Source: Caulobacteraceae bacterium (lineage in GTDB: Bacteria > Pseudomonadota > Alphaproteobacteria > Caulobacterales > Caulobacteraceae). Taken from it: a DNA stretch of 34,816 nucleotides. Position 1 is the stretch's first letter. Each line of letters starts with the position of its first letter. The stretch is from NCBI GenBank assembly GCA_019695035.1, contig JAIBAU010000006.1, positions 1-34,816 on the forward strand. Reading direction: 5' to 3'. A model generated the notes under the pieces. It saw only the letters and a program-made list of their open reading frames with translations. It made no database searches and had not been told where the DNA came from. Below, one piece after another: positions 17,511 to 25,263 of this stretch. Both the position numbers and the translations under genes were made by a program.

Positions 17511-19196
17511 CTAGTGCGGTCTCGCCCTCAGGTGAGCGGCAATGGCGTCGAGGGCCGGGTCCCGGCCCGCAAGCAGGTCTCCGGCCGTCAGCGGCGCCGG
17601 CAGGTCGGGGGCGATCCAGGGCCGTTCGTCGAAGGAGGTCTCCCCGCCCTGGAACCAGGCGCTGGAGATCGACCCCTTCAGGCCGCTCCACGGCAGGGTG
17701 AAGTCGGTATCCTCGCCGTTGAAGTTCGGACGCGAGCCGGTGGGCTCGCCGACGAAGATCGCTTCGGTGCGCGTTTCGAGCAGCGAGGCCAGGGTCTGGG
17801 CCGCCGAAAAGGTGCGACGCCCGGTGATGACGAAGACACCGCCCGGCCGGTCGCAGCCGCAACGGATCACTTCGCGCACCAGCGCCCAGTTCAGGGCCCC
17901 GGAGCCGCCGTTGTCGTGACGCAGGTCGATGATCAGCACCCGGTCGGGCTCCCTGCGCAGGCGTTCGCCGACCGCCTCGGCGAAGCGGCGGAAACCGCCC
18001 GGTTCGGACTCGCGGATCTGGTTGACCTGGACGAAGAGGGCGTGGGGCTCCTCGATGGGCTCCATCCACTGGGGTTCATTGGGCCGCGACAGCCAGAGCG
18101 GCGTCCTGTCCTGCCCCATGCGCGGCCAGCCTTCCGGCGCCCAGGGCGTGGTCGGATCCCGATCCACGGCGCCTGGCTGCAGGGCGACCGAGCGACGCCG
18201 GCCGTCGGTGGTCACCAGATCGAGGGCGACCGGTCCCGCGCCGTCTCCCGCGACCTCCGCGAATTGCAGCGCCACGGCGGTGATCCAGGCGAGGGAGGCG
18301 GGGTTGTCGCTGGGCACGAGGTCCGCCAGGCGGCGCACGGCCTCGCCGATCGGCCGCCCTCCGACCCCGACGATCCGGGCGCCGACCAGGTCCTCGCGCC
18401 CGGGCGCTGCGGCGAGCACGTACCAGTCGTCGCCCAGCCGGTAGGGCCAGACCGGCAGCATGTGAAACGCCCGCGGACCTTCGAAGGGCGGGTAGACCAC
18501 GGTGTGGCCGTCGCCGATCAGCGACGCCAGGCGCATGAACCTCAAGGTGACCTGCAGATCGTCGAGTCCGGGAATGTCGGCTTCGAGACGGGCCGCCTCG
18601 GCCCGCCACTCGGCCTCGGAGACGGCGTGGAACGGATGCGGATGGCGGCGCACCAGAAGCTCGGTGAACCAGGCGAGGTCCTGGCGCCAGCCCTGCACCC
18701 GGTCGAGCCCGGGCGAGGCGGTCCCGGCCAGGCGGCCCCACTCCGGGTCGCGCAGCAGGGGGGCGAAGCTCTCGTCCCGGGCCAGAGCGGCGAAGTCCGA
18801 ATAGCCGAGGCGTCCCTGGGCGACACGCAGATGGGCGAAGGCGGCGGCCCGATCGCCCGCCTCGGCGGCGCAGCCGGCGGCGTCGAGGTGAGCCTGCCGC
18901 AGGCTGCCCGCCGACCCGGTCGCTCCCAGGGCGATGGCGCGCTCCAGCGCCGGTCGCGCGGCCTTGCAGTCAATGCGGGCCAGGCTGATCCCGAGGAAGT
19001 ACCAGTCCGCCCCCATGTCGGGGTTGGCGCCGGTCAGCTTGCGGTAGACGGCGGCGGCCTCGGCCCACTTGCGCTCGCCGAGCAGCCGGCGCCCTTCGGC
19101 GCGGTCGGCGACGGGATCGGCCTGAACGTTCGAGGCGATGGCGAGGGCTGCGAGGGCTGCGAGGGCGGCGGCGGCGAGGGCGGGTGCGGGGCGCAT
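17511..19196 (-). CDS. Exported TPR-S41 family peptidase
   Basis: This 561-residue protein has an alanine-rich signal peptide (to about residue 27). A TPR-like N-terminus (about 30-160) includes ERKWAEAAAVYRKLTGANPD. A linker leads to an S41 (C-terminal processing peptidase) domain. Visible S41 features are GDGHTVVYPP (228-237), IDLRHDNGGSG (423-433), the nucleophile S464 in RRTFSAAQTLAS and FVGEPTGSRPN (481-491). No separate classical PDZ domain is obvious, although VGARIVGVGGRPIGEAV resembles part of one. The substrate is unknown. The AraC-type membrane regulator gene lies 96 bases upstream on the same strand. A 9-base unit repeats three times in the signal-peptide coding region (19141-19167). 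Confidence 0.88.
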   Translation of the reverse strand: MRPAPALAAAALAALAALAIASNVQADPVADRAEGRRLLGERKWAEAAAVYRKLTGANPDMGADWYFLGISLARIDCKAARPALERAIALGATGSAGSLRQAHLDAAGCAAEAGDRAAAFAHLRVAQGRLGYSDFAALARDESFAPLLRDPEWGRLAGTASPGLDRVQGWRQDLAWFTELLVRRHPHPFHAVSEAEWRAEAARLEADIPGLDDLQVTLRFMRLASLIGDGHTVVYPPFEGPRAFHMLPVWPYRLGDDWYVLAAAPGREDLVGARIVGVGGRPIGEAVRRLADLVPSDNPASLAWITAVALQFAEVAGDGAGPVALDLVTTDGRRRSVALQPGAVDRDPTTPWAPEGWPRMGQDRTPLWLSRPNEPQWMEPIEEPHALFVQVNQIRESEPGGFRRFAEAVGERLRREPDRVLIIDLRHDNGGSGALNWALVREVIRCGCDRPGGVFVITGRRTFSAAQTLASLLETRTEAIFVGEPTGSRPNFNGEDTDFTLPWSGLKGSISSAWFQGGETSFDERPWIAPDLPAPLTAGDLLAGRDPALDAIAAHLRARPH

Positions 19197-19203
19197 GGGC
19201 GGA

Positions 19204-19274
19204 CTCCTTCGGGAACGAAGGGGCTCATCGCGCGAGCGGGAGGCCTGGGTCGTCTCAGCCGATCCGGTGAGACG
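19204..19274 (-). promoter_or_regulatory. Hairpins in the leader of the TPR-S41 gene, one covering its ribosome-binding site
   Basis: On the minus strand AAGGAG (19209-19204) lies 7 bases before the ATG at 19196. Part of it pairs within a 6-bp stem, CCTTCG (19221-19216) with CGAAGG (19211-19206) around TTCC. A second inverted repeat, CGTCTCA (19251-19257) with TGAGACG (19268-19274), lies nearer the araC stop and may reduce read-through. Pairing is seen directly. A regulatory role is inferred. Confidence 0.4.
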
Positions 19275-19292
19275 TCCGTTGACGAAATTTCT

Positions 19293-20348
19293 TCAGTTTC
19301 GCCCGGCCAGCCGGGCGCGGAACTGGTTGGGCGTGACGCCCTCGACGGCCTGGAAGGCGCGATAGAAGGTGGCCTTCGAATTGAAGCCGGCTTCGAAGGC
19401 GAGGTCGAGCACCGTCCGCTGCGCCGCATTGTCCGACATGGCCGCCTCCCGGAAGGCCGCGACGCGACGTTGGGCGAGCAGCTGATGGAAGCCCCCCACG
19501 CCGGGGGCGGTGTTGAGCGCCTGGGACAGCCTGGCCTCGGAGACCCCGATGGCGGCCGCGAGCTGGCCGAGTCCGTAGTCGGGATCGCGATAGGCCTCGC
19601 CCAGATCGAGGCTGCGCCGGGCGCGGGCGGCGATGTCGGCGGCCTCCCCCGCGTCCATCGGCGAGGCCTCGTAGCGCGGACGGGCGTCGAACACGCCGCG
19701 CTTGACCAGGCAGAAGTAGCCCAACCCGTAGATCGACAGGGCCAGGACCACAGCGGACACCTGGTCGGAATCGGGCAGGGGCAGGCGCAGGAAGAAGGCC
19801 GTGAAGCTGGCGGCCGCCACCAGGTAGCCGGCCATGCCGACGAGCACGAGGATCCGGACGGGCAGGCCGGTCTCGCGGCGCTCCGCCTCCCCCGCGAAGG
19901 TCAGCCGCACCGTGGCCACGGCGTAGGCGAGGAAGAAGGTCATCTTGGCGAAGACGAAGCCCGCCACCCAGAGGCGCATGTCGGGGTGGGACAGGCTAAT
20001 GCCCGACCCCGGGAAGCCCAGGTGCAGCCCGGCGAGATAGAGGAGCGCCAGTCCCAGGGGCGCGAAGTGCCGGGCGTCGCGCCGGGCGGGCGCGCCGTCC
20101 TCCCGCACCAGGGCGCGCACGAACAGATAGAGGAGCGGGCCCAGCGCCACCTCGAGCGCCATGCCGAGCGCCAGGCCCGTGTCGAAACCGAGCGCGTCGG
20201 CGAGCTCCTCCGCCACGAGCCAGGAGAACGCCGCCAGCAGCACGACCAGCAGCCACCGCGCCCCGGAGCGCCGCACCTTCAGCGCCGCCAGGCCGAGCAT
20301 GAGCGCCGCCGCCTGCACCAGTCCGGCCGTGTAGATCGCGATCAGCAC
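19293..20348 (-). CDS. AraC-family regulator with N-terminal membrane domain
   Basis: From the GTG at 20348 the protein has 351 residues. The first ~215 hold about six to seven hydrophobic segments (LIAIYTAGLVQAAALMLGLA onward). The C-terminal ~100 residues form two AraC helix-turn-helix units: LAAAIGVSEARLSQALN, and LDLAFEAGFNSKATFYRAFQ followed by GVTPNQFRARLAG. Such proteins sense a signal at the membrane and bind DNA from the inner face. GTG is chosen because a GGGGACGAGA sequence precedes it and translation begins straight in the first TM helix. The frame is open further upstream without membrane-protein-like sequence. It lies upstream of the TPR-S41 peptidase gene, a plausible target. 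Confidence 0.88.
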   Translation of the reverse strand: MLIAIYTAGLVQAAALMLGLAALKVRRSGARWLLVVLLAAFSWLVAEELADALGFDTGLALGMALEVALGPLLYLFVRALVREDGAPARRDARHFAPLGLALLYLAGLHLGFPGSGISLSHPDMRLWVAGFVFAKMTFFLAYAVATVRLTFAGEAERRETGLPVRILVLVGMAGYLVAAASFTAFFLRLPLPDSDQVSAVVLALSIYGLGYFCLVKRGVFDARPRYEASPMDAGEAADIAARARRSLDLGEAYRDPDYGLGQLAAAIGVSEARLSQALNTAPGVGGFHQLLAQRRVAAFREAAMSDNAAQRTVLDLAFEAGFNSKATFYRAFQAVEGVTPNQFRARLAGRN

Positions 20349-20422
20349 TCTCGTCCCCGACGTCGCACGACCCGATGGTCGCGCAGGCCCCCGCCACCGT
20401 CCAGCCCATGCCTGCGGATGTG

Positions 20423-20450
20423 AAAAAGCCCCGGCGCGGGCCGGGGCTTT
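20423..20450 (-). terminator. Intrinsic terminator of infC
   Basis: On the minus strand an 11-bp stem, AAAGCCCCGGC (20450-20440) with GCCGGGGCTTT (20435-20425), closes a four-base loop and is followed by five T (A-tract 20423-20427 on the plus strand). It lies 27 bases after the infC stop and is a clear rho-independent terminator. Confidence 0.93.
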
Positions 20451-20476
20451 CCAGGGTTCGTCGGTGGGACCCGGGC

Positions 20477-21010
20477 CTACTTGGGGGCCAGGATCATGAT
20501 CATCTGACGGCCTTCCATCTTCGGCTCGTATTCGACCTTGGCCACCTCCTCGAAGTCCGCCTTGACCTGCTGCAGCAGCTTCATGCCGAGCTCGGGGTGG
20601 GCCATTTCGCGGCCGCGGAAGCGCAGGGTGACCTTCACCTTGTCGCCTTCCTCGAAGAAGCGGTGCATCGCCTTGGCCTTCACATCGTAGTCGTGCTTGT
20701 CGATGTTGGGCCGCAGCTTGATCTCCTTGATCTCGACGACCTTCTGGCGCTTGCGCGCCTCCGCCTTCTTCTTCTGCTCCTGGAAACGGAACTTGCCGTA
20801 ATCGAGGATCTTGCAGACGGGCGGATCGGCCGTCGGCACGATCTCGACCAGGTCCAGCCCGGCTTCCTCGGCCGCCTCGATGGCGGCGGAGGTGGGCATC
20901 ACGCCCTGCTTTTCCCCGTTCTGATCGATGAGCAGAACCTTGGGAACGCGGATCTCCTGGTTCATGCGCGGCCCGTCCTTGACGGGCGGCGTATTGTTGG
21001 GGCGGCGAAT
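20477..21010 (-). CDS. infC: Translation initiation factor IF-3 (probable ATT start)
   Basis: The body is a typical IF-3: [78 protein letters not shown], ending [14 protein letters not shown]-3 binds the 30S subunit and discriminates against non-AUG start codons. The first ATG (20965) falls at [10 protein letters not shown], where most IF-3 proteins have R-[IV]-N inside the chain, so the true start should be upstream. No ATG, GTG or TTG is available upstream in frame. An ATT at 21010 follows GGAG with 9 bases between and gives 177 residues starting (M)[16 protein letters not shown]. Use of AUU is the known autoregulatory device of E. coli infC. The ATG, with AAGGA ten bases upstream, remains an alternative (162 residues). 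Confidence 0.92.
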   Translation of the reverse strand: MRRPNNTPPVKDGPRMNQEIRVPKVLLIDQNGEKQGVMPTSAAIEAAEEAGLDLVEIVPTADPPVCKILDYGKFRFQEQKKKAEARKRQKVVEIKEIKLRPNIDKHDYDVKAKAMHRFFEEGDKVKVTLRFRGREMAHPELGMKLLQQVKADFEEVAKVEYEPKMEGRQMIMILAPK

Positions 21011-21106
21011 AGGCGTCTTCTCCGTGAAGTTGTCGGGTGCGGGGCGAGCGAACGGGTACGGTCCCGCGCGCCACGTCCGCGGGGCCTATATGACCACGCG
21101 TCGGTT

Positions 21107-21146
21107 GCTTAGCAAGCGGGCAAGGCCAAGCTATCCAACGGATAGC
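21107..21146 (-). promoter_or_regulatory. Candidate infC promoter with an upstream inverted repeat
   Basis: On the minus strand TTGGCC (21129-21124), ten bases, then GCTAAGC (21113-21107) resemble the Caulobacter housekeeping promoter (TTGAC-type box, 10-14 bases, GCTANAWC). This would give a leader of about 90 bases before the ATT. Directly upstream of the -35 box is the perfect repeat GCTATCC-AAC-GGATAGC (21130-21146). The repeat could be an operator, or a weak end signal for the glycosyltransferase gene, which stops at 21173. The assignment is by pattern only. Confidence 0.42.
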
Positions 21147-21172
21147 GCGTCATTTGGTTGTCCTGTGGCGCC

Positions 21173-22330
21173 TCAGCCGCCCAGCACCCGGGCGTAGGCC
21201 GCGAGGGTGGCGTCGGTCATGGCGCGGGCGGAGTAGAGGCGCCGCACCCGCTCGGCCCCGGCCCTGCCCATGGCCGCCCGCCGGCGCGGGCCGGCGTCGA
21301 GCGCCTCGGCCAGGGCCTTGGCCAGGGCCTCGGGATCGCCGGCGACGGCGCGCCAGCCGGTCTCGCCCGGGAGCACCGTCTCGGTCATGCCGCCCAGGTC
21401 CGAGGCCACCACCGGCCGGCCCATGGCCTGCGGCTCCACCGCCGTGCGGCCGAAGCTTTCGGGCACCACCGAAGGCACGGCCACGATGTCGGCGACCAGA
21501 TAGGCGGCGGGCATGTCGGCGCAGTGCGGCAGCACCTTCACCGCCCCGGTGAGACCGGCGGCGCGCACCGCCGCCTCGACCTCGGCGCGATAGGCCGAGC
21601 GTCCCTGGTCGTCGCCGACCAGCAGGATCAGGAAGTCGCGCCGGCCGGCCGCGGCCAGGCGGGCCGCCGCCTGCACCAGCGGCAGCTGGCCCTTGATGCG
21701 GGTCAGCCGCCCGGCCAGCAGCACCTTCACGCGCCGGTCGGCCGGGTCGACTCCCCAGGCGGCGCGCAGGGCGTCGACCCGCGCCTTCGAGACCAGGGCC
21801 GGATCGAAGCGATCGAGGTCGACGCCGCGGTTGATGGTGACCATGCGCGCCTCGTGCAGACGGTGCTCGCGGCGCAGGTGTTCGGCGGTGAAGGCGGAAT
21901 TGGCGATGGTCAGCCGGCCGCGCGTCATCACCGCGTTGTACCAGCGCTTGATGGGAGACCTGGCCTTATAGATGCCGTGATAGGTGGCCAGCCACGGCAG
22001 ACCCGTCAGCGCCGAAGCCAGCCAGACGCTGAAGGCGGGCGCGCGCGAGCGGACGTGCAGCAGGTCGACCGCCTCGGCGCGGGCCAGCAGGGCCAGGCGC
22101 CAGGCGTTCACGATCCCGGTCAAAGGGTTCTTGGTGTTCACCGGCATCGGCACGAAGCGGGCGCCGGCGGCCTCCAGCTCGGGGACCAGACGGCCGCCGC
22201 TCGAGACCACCAGGGCCCGGCCGCCCGCCTCGACCAGGGCCGCGGCCACCTCGACCGCCGACCGCTCGGCGCCGCCGGCGTCGAGATCGGGGATGACTTG
22301 CAGCACGACTGGTTTCTTGGGAGAGCCCAT
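21173..22330 (-). CDS. GT4-family glycosyltransferase
   Basis: This 385-residue protein has a GT-B fold. The N-terminal half has VLQVIPDLDAGGAERSAVEV (glycine-rich acceptor-side loop) and LLHVRSRAPAFS. The C-terminal half has VKVLLAGRLTRIKGQLPLVQ (donor-binding Arg/Lys), then the E-x7-E motif in PESFGRTAVEPQAMGRPVVA. This is a retaining, nucleotide-sugar-dependent enzyme acting at the cytoplasmic face, usually in LPS, capsule or glycolipid synthesis. With a sqdB homologue and galU 1.6 to 4 kb away on the same strand, it could transfer sulfoquinovose or glucose, but its acceptor is unknown. An inverted repeat GAGAGC-CCAT-GCTCTC (22321-22336) surrounds the start codon. Confidence 0.92.
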   Translation of the reverse strand: MGSPKKPVVLQVIPDLDAGGAERSAVEVAAALVEAGGRALVVSSGGRLVPELEAAGARFVPMPVNTKNPLTGIVNAWRLALLARAEAVDLLHVRSRAPAFSVWLASALTGLPWLATYHGIYKARSPIKRWYNAVMTRGRLTIANSAFTAEHLRREHRLHEARMVTINRGVDLDRFDPALVSKARVDALRAAWGVDPADRRVKVLLAGRLTRIKGQLPLVQAAARLAAAGRRDFLILLVGDDQGRSAYRAEVEAAVRAAGLTGAVKVLPHCADMPAAYLVADIVAVPSVVPESFGRTAVEPQAMGRPVVASDLGGMTETVLPGETGWRAVAGDPEALAKALAEALDAGPRRRAAMGRAGAERVRRLYSARAMTDATLAAYARVLGG

Positions 22331-22365
22331 GCTCTCGCCTTAGCTGACTCCCGGGACGACCGCCA

Positions 22366-23109
22366 ATGCGCGAAACCTCAGGCTTCCTCGATCGCGGCGG
22401 CGAACGCCTGGCCTGGCGGCGCGTCGCAGGCGCGGGTCCGACCGTGGTCTGGATGGGCGGCTTCAAGTCCGACATGGTCGGGACCAAGGCCCAGGCCCTG
22501 GCCGATGCGGCCCTGGCCGGCGGCTGGAGCTTCCTGCGCTTCGACTACGCCGCGCACGGCGAGTCCTCGGGCGACTGGATGGAGGCGACCATCGGCCGCT
22601 GGCGGGCCGACGCCCTGGCCATGGTCGACCAGCTCACCGAGGGGCCGCTGGTGCTGGTGGGGTCGTCGATGGGGGGCTGGATGGCCTGCCTGACCGCGAT
22701 CGACCGGCCCGACCGCATGCACGGACTGGTGCTGATCGCTCCGGCGCCGGATTTCACCGAACGGCTGATGCGGCCGAAGATCCCGCCCGAGGGACTGCGG
22801 GAGCTGGAGCTGAACGGTGTCTACATGGAGCCGTCGGAATACGACGAACCCCTGCCCATCACCCGGCGGCTGCTGGACGAGGGACGCGAGCACCTGATCC
22901 TGAACGGCCGGGTGCCGATCCGCTGCCCGGTGCGCGTCCTGCAGGGCCGGCGCGACGAACCGGTGCCCTGGGCGCACGCGCTTCAGCTGGCCGAGGAGAT
23001 CGAGAGCGAGGACGTGGTGTTCACGCTCTCCAAGGCGGGGGACCACCGTCTGTCGACGCCCGCCGACATCGCCCGGCTGGTCGCCGCGGTGGCGGAGATG
23101 CGGGGCTAG
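22366..23109 (+). CDS. Alpha/beta hydrolase (ABHD10-like)
   Basis: This 247-residue cytoplasmic hydrolase has the nucleophile S101 in VGSSMGGWMA, the acid D197 in LQGRRDEPVPW and H227 in KAGDHRLS. The oxyanion-side loop is VVWMGGFKSDMVGTKA and LRFDYAAHGESSG is also typical. The MGGFKSDM-type segment and overall length resemble the ABHD10/palmitoyl-thioesterase-like group, but the substrate is not predictable. It is divergent from the glycosyltransferase gene with only 35 bases between start codons, so the two share a control region. Its TAG stop overlaps the stop of the convergent SDR gene in the palindrome CTAG at 23106-23109. Confidence 0.88.
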   Translation: MRETSGFLDRGGERLAWRRVAGAGPTVVWMGGFKSDMVGTKAQALADAALAGGWSFLRFDYAAHGESSGDWMEATIGRWRADALAMVDQLTEGPLVLVGSSMGGWMACLTAIDRPDRMHGLVLIAPAPDFTERLMRPKIPPEGLRELELNGVYMEPSEYDEPLPITRRLLDEGREHLILNGRVPIRCPVRVLQGRRDEPVPWAHALQLAEEIESEDVVFTLSKAGDHRLSTPADIARLVAAVAEMRG

Positions 23110-23969
23110 GCCGTCTCCGCCGCCAGCACCGCCCGCAGGCCGTTCCGCCAGTCCGCGTACCGCGGCCGCCAGCCCAGCTCGGCCTTGGCCAGCGCGTTCG
23201 AGACCCGCTTGTTGTCGAGGTAGAAGCGCCGCATGCCCTCGCCGATGCTGTCGTCGCGCCAGTCGGCCTCGGGCGGCGGGGGCAATCCCAGCAGGCCGGC
23301 CGCAAAGGCGGTGTAGACGTCGGCTCCCGCGGGCTCGTCGTCGCAGAGATTGTAGGCGGCGCCCGGGCGGGGCCTGGCCAGTGAGGCGGCCATGCCCGAC
23401 ACGGCGTCCGCGACGTGGATGCGGTTGAACACCTGGCCGCTCTTGCGCACCCGCCGGGCGGTTCCGGCGCGCAGGCGGTCGAAGGGCGAGCGGCCCGGAC
23501 CGTAGATAGCCGGAAGGCGGAACACGCAGACGGTCAGGCCCATGCCGCGGCCCACTTCGAACCAGTCGCGCTCGGCGGCGGCGCGGCGGGCGGCCTGGAC
23601 GGTGGCGGCGTTGAGCTCGGAGCCCTCGAACACCCAGCCGCCGTCGCGATCGCCGTAGACGCCGGTGGTGGAGACGTAGCCGATCCAGCCGGGAAAGGCC
23701 CGGGCGCGCGCCAGGGCGGGGACCAGAATCGGAAGGGCGGGGCAGCCGTCGGCGTCGGGGGCGGCGGTGACCAGCACGGCGTCGACGTCCTCGAGCGCGG
23801 CGGCGACCGCGGCGGGATCGGCGGGGTCCACGGGCCGCAGTCCGGCGGCGGCCAGGGCGGCGTGCTTGTCCGGGGCGCGGGCGGTGGCGGCGATCTCCCA
23901 GCCTTCGCTCTGCAGGCGGCGGGCGAAGGCGCCGCCCAGGTATCCGCAGCCGAAGACGAACAGCTTCAA
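23106..23969 (-). CDS. Atypical SDR / NAD(P)-binding epimerase-like protein (YeeZ type)
   Basis: The protein has 287 residues from a TTG start (LKLFVFGCGYLGGAF). The Rossmann loop is G7-C-G-Y-L-G-G13. GYVSTTGVYGDRDGG and VFRLPAIYGPGRSPFDRL are typical of extended/atypical SDRs, but the usual Tyr-xxx-Lys pair is not evident. This fits the YeeZ-like atypical group. Specific function unknown, possibly a sugar-nucleotide or general oxidoreductase. The TTG lies 7 bases after the sqdB stop and is preceded by TGAGGCC, where the stop codon forms part of a GAGG ribosome-binding site, so translation is probably coupled to sqdB. Confidence 0.87.
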   Translation of the reverse strand: MKLFVFGCGYLGGAFARRLQSEGWEIAATARAPDKHAALAAAGLRPVDPADPAAVAAALEDVDAVLVTAAPDADGCPALPILVPALARARAFPGWIGYVSTTGVYGDRDGGWVFEGSELNAATVQAARRAAAERDWFEVGRGMGLTVCVFRLPAIYGPGRSPFDRLRAGTARRVRKSGQVFNRIHVADAVSGMAASLARPRPGAAYNLCDDEPAGADVYTAFAAGLLGLPPPPEADWRDDSIGEGMRRFYLDNKRVSNALAKAELGWRPRYADWRNGLRAVLAAETA

Positions 23970-23976
23970 GCCGGCC

Positions 23977-25188
23977 TCAGGCCTCCGCCCGGCGCGGAGT
24001 CTCGTCCGACTCGGCCGCGGCGGCCCGTTCGGCGTTCCAGTGCGAGACGCAGGGAATCTTGGTCAAGTCGACCCGGTCGGCGTATTTCCGCGCGATCTCC
24101 GTCACCTCGTTCAGCATGCCTTCGGCCAGGGTCAGGGGCGCCAGGCCCAGGCCCTTGAAACGGTCGTTGGCGACGACGAGTTCATTCTCGTCGGCCTCCT
24201 GGCGCGGATTGGGCAGGTAGGCGATCTCGGCGCCGGTCATCTCGGCGACCATGGCGGCCAGGTCGCGCACGCGGCGGCACTCGGTCATCTGGTTGAGGAT
24301 CGAGACCCGTTCGCCCCGCTTGGGCGGGTTGCGCAGGGCCAGCTCGACGCAACGAACGGTGTCCTGGATGTGGATGAAGGCCCGCGTCTGGCCGCCCGAG
24401 CCATGCACGGTCAGGGGATAGCCGACCGCCGACTGCATCAGGAACCGGTTCAGCACCGTGCCGTAGTCGCCGTCGTAGTCGAAGCGGTTGATGAGACGCT
24501 CGTCCTTGCGGGTCTCCTCGGTCTGGGTGCCCCAGACGATGCCCTGGTGCAGGTCGGTGATGCGCAGCCCGTCATTGCGCGCATAGAACTGGAACAGCAG
24601 CGCATCCTGGGTCTTGGTCAGGTGGTAGATCGAACCCGGATTGGGCGGGAACAGGATCTCCTGGGACTGGGGCCCGAGGTCGGTGTCGACCGTCACGGTC
24701 AGGTAGCCTTCGGGGATGCGCAGGCCCGCGGTGCTGTAGCCGTAGACCCCCATGGTGCCGAGGTGGGCCAGGTGGATGTCGAGCCCCGACTCCACGATGG
24801 CGGCCAGCACGTCGTTGGTGGCGTTGAGGTTGTTGTCGACGGTGTAGCGCTTGTGGCGGGCCGACTTCATCGAATAGGGCGCGGCGCGCTGCTCGGCGAA
24901 ATGCACCACGGCGTCGGGACGGAAGCTCTTCAGCAAGGCGAGGAAACGGTCGTAGTCCTTGCCCAGGGTCAGGTTGTGGAACTCGATGGTGCGGCCGCTG
25001 ACCTCGCGCCAGGCCTCGATGCGCTGGCCGATCGGGCGGATCGGGGTCAGCGACTGGACCTCCAGCTCGTTGTCGATGTTGCGGCGGGAGAGGTTGTCGA
25101 CGATGCCGACCTCCCAACCGCGCGCAGACAGGTGCAGCGCCGTGGGCCAGCCGCAGAAACCGTCGCCGCCAAGCACCAGGACACGCAT
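23977..25188 (-). CDS. sqdB: UDP-sulfoquinovose synthase-like NAD-dependent epimerase
   Basis: This 403-residue extended SDR begins MRVLVLGGDGFCGWPTALHL, the signature of the SQD1/SqdB family. Active-site residues are present: T145 in AHLGTMGVYG, and Y188 with K192 in SIYHLTKTQ. Other family features are VDNLSRRNIDNELEV, VHFAEQRAAPYSMKS and TDLHQGIVWGTQTEET. SqdB converts UDP-glucose and sulfite to UDP-sulfoquinovose, the head-group donor of the sulfolipid SQDG. The ATG at 25188 is preceded by GGGAGG at good spacing. A Met ten codons further up lacks support. galU lies 75 bases upstream on the same strand and could supply UDP-glucose. Whether this strain makes SQDG or a related glycan is inference. 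Confidence 0.88.
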   Translation of the reverse strand: MRVLVLGGDGFCGWPTALHLSARGWEVGIVDNLSRRNIDNELEVQSLTPIRPIGQRIEAWREVSGRTIEFHNLTLGKDYDRFLALLKSFRPDAVVHFAEQRAAPYSMKSARHKRYTVDNNLNATNDVLAAIVESGLDIHLAHLGTMGVYGYSTAGLRIPEGYLTVTVDTDLGPQSQEILFPPNPGSIYHLTKTQDALLFQFYARNDGLRITDLHQGIVWGTQTEETRKDERLINRFDYDGDYGTVLNRFLMQSAVGYPLTVHGSGGQTRAFIHIQDTVRCVELALRNPPKRGERVSILNQMTECRRVRDLAAMVAEMTGAEIAYLPNPRQEADENELVVANDRFKGLGLAPLTLAEGMLNEVTEIARKYADRVDLTKIPCVSHWNAERAAAAESDETPRRAEA

Positions 25189-25263
25189 GATCCGACCTCC
25201 CAACTGAGCGGGCTTCACCCTAAACCGGTTTGCGGCCGCAGCGGTAGGCCGCTCGGCCCTGGT

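Noticed and set aside
17451-20423. A 990-codon open frame on the plus strand
   Set aside because: It lies antisense to the S41 peptidase and the AraC regulator, both with clear domains. The composition is typical of a mirror frame.
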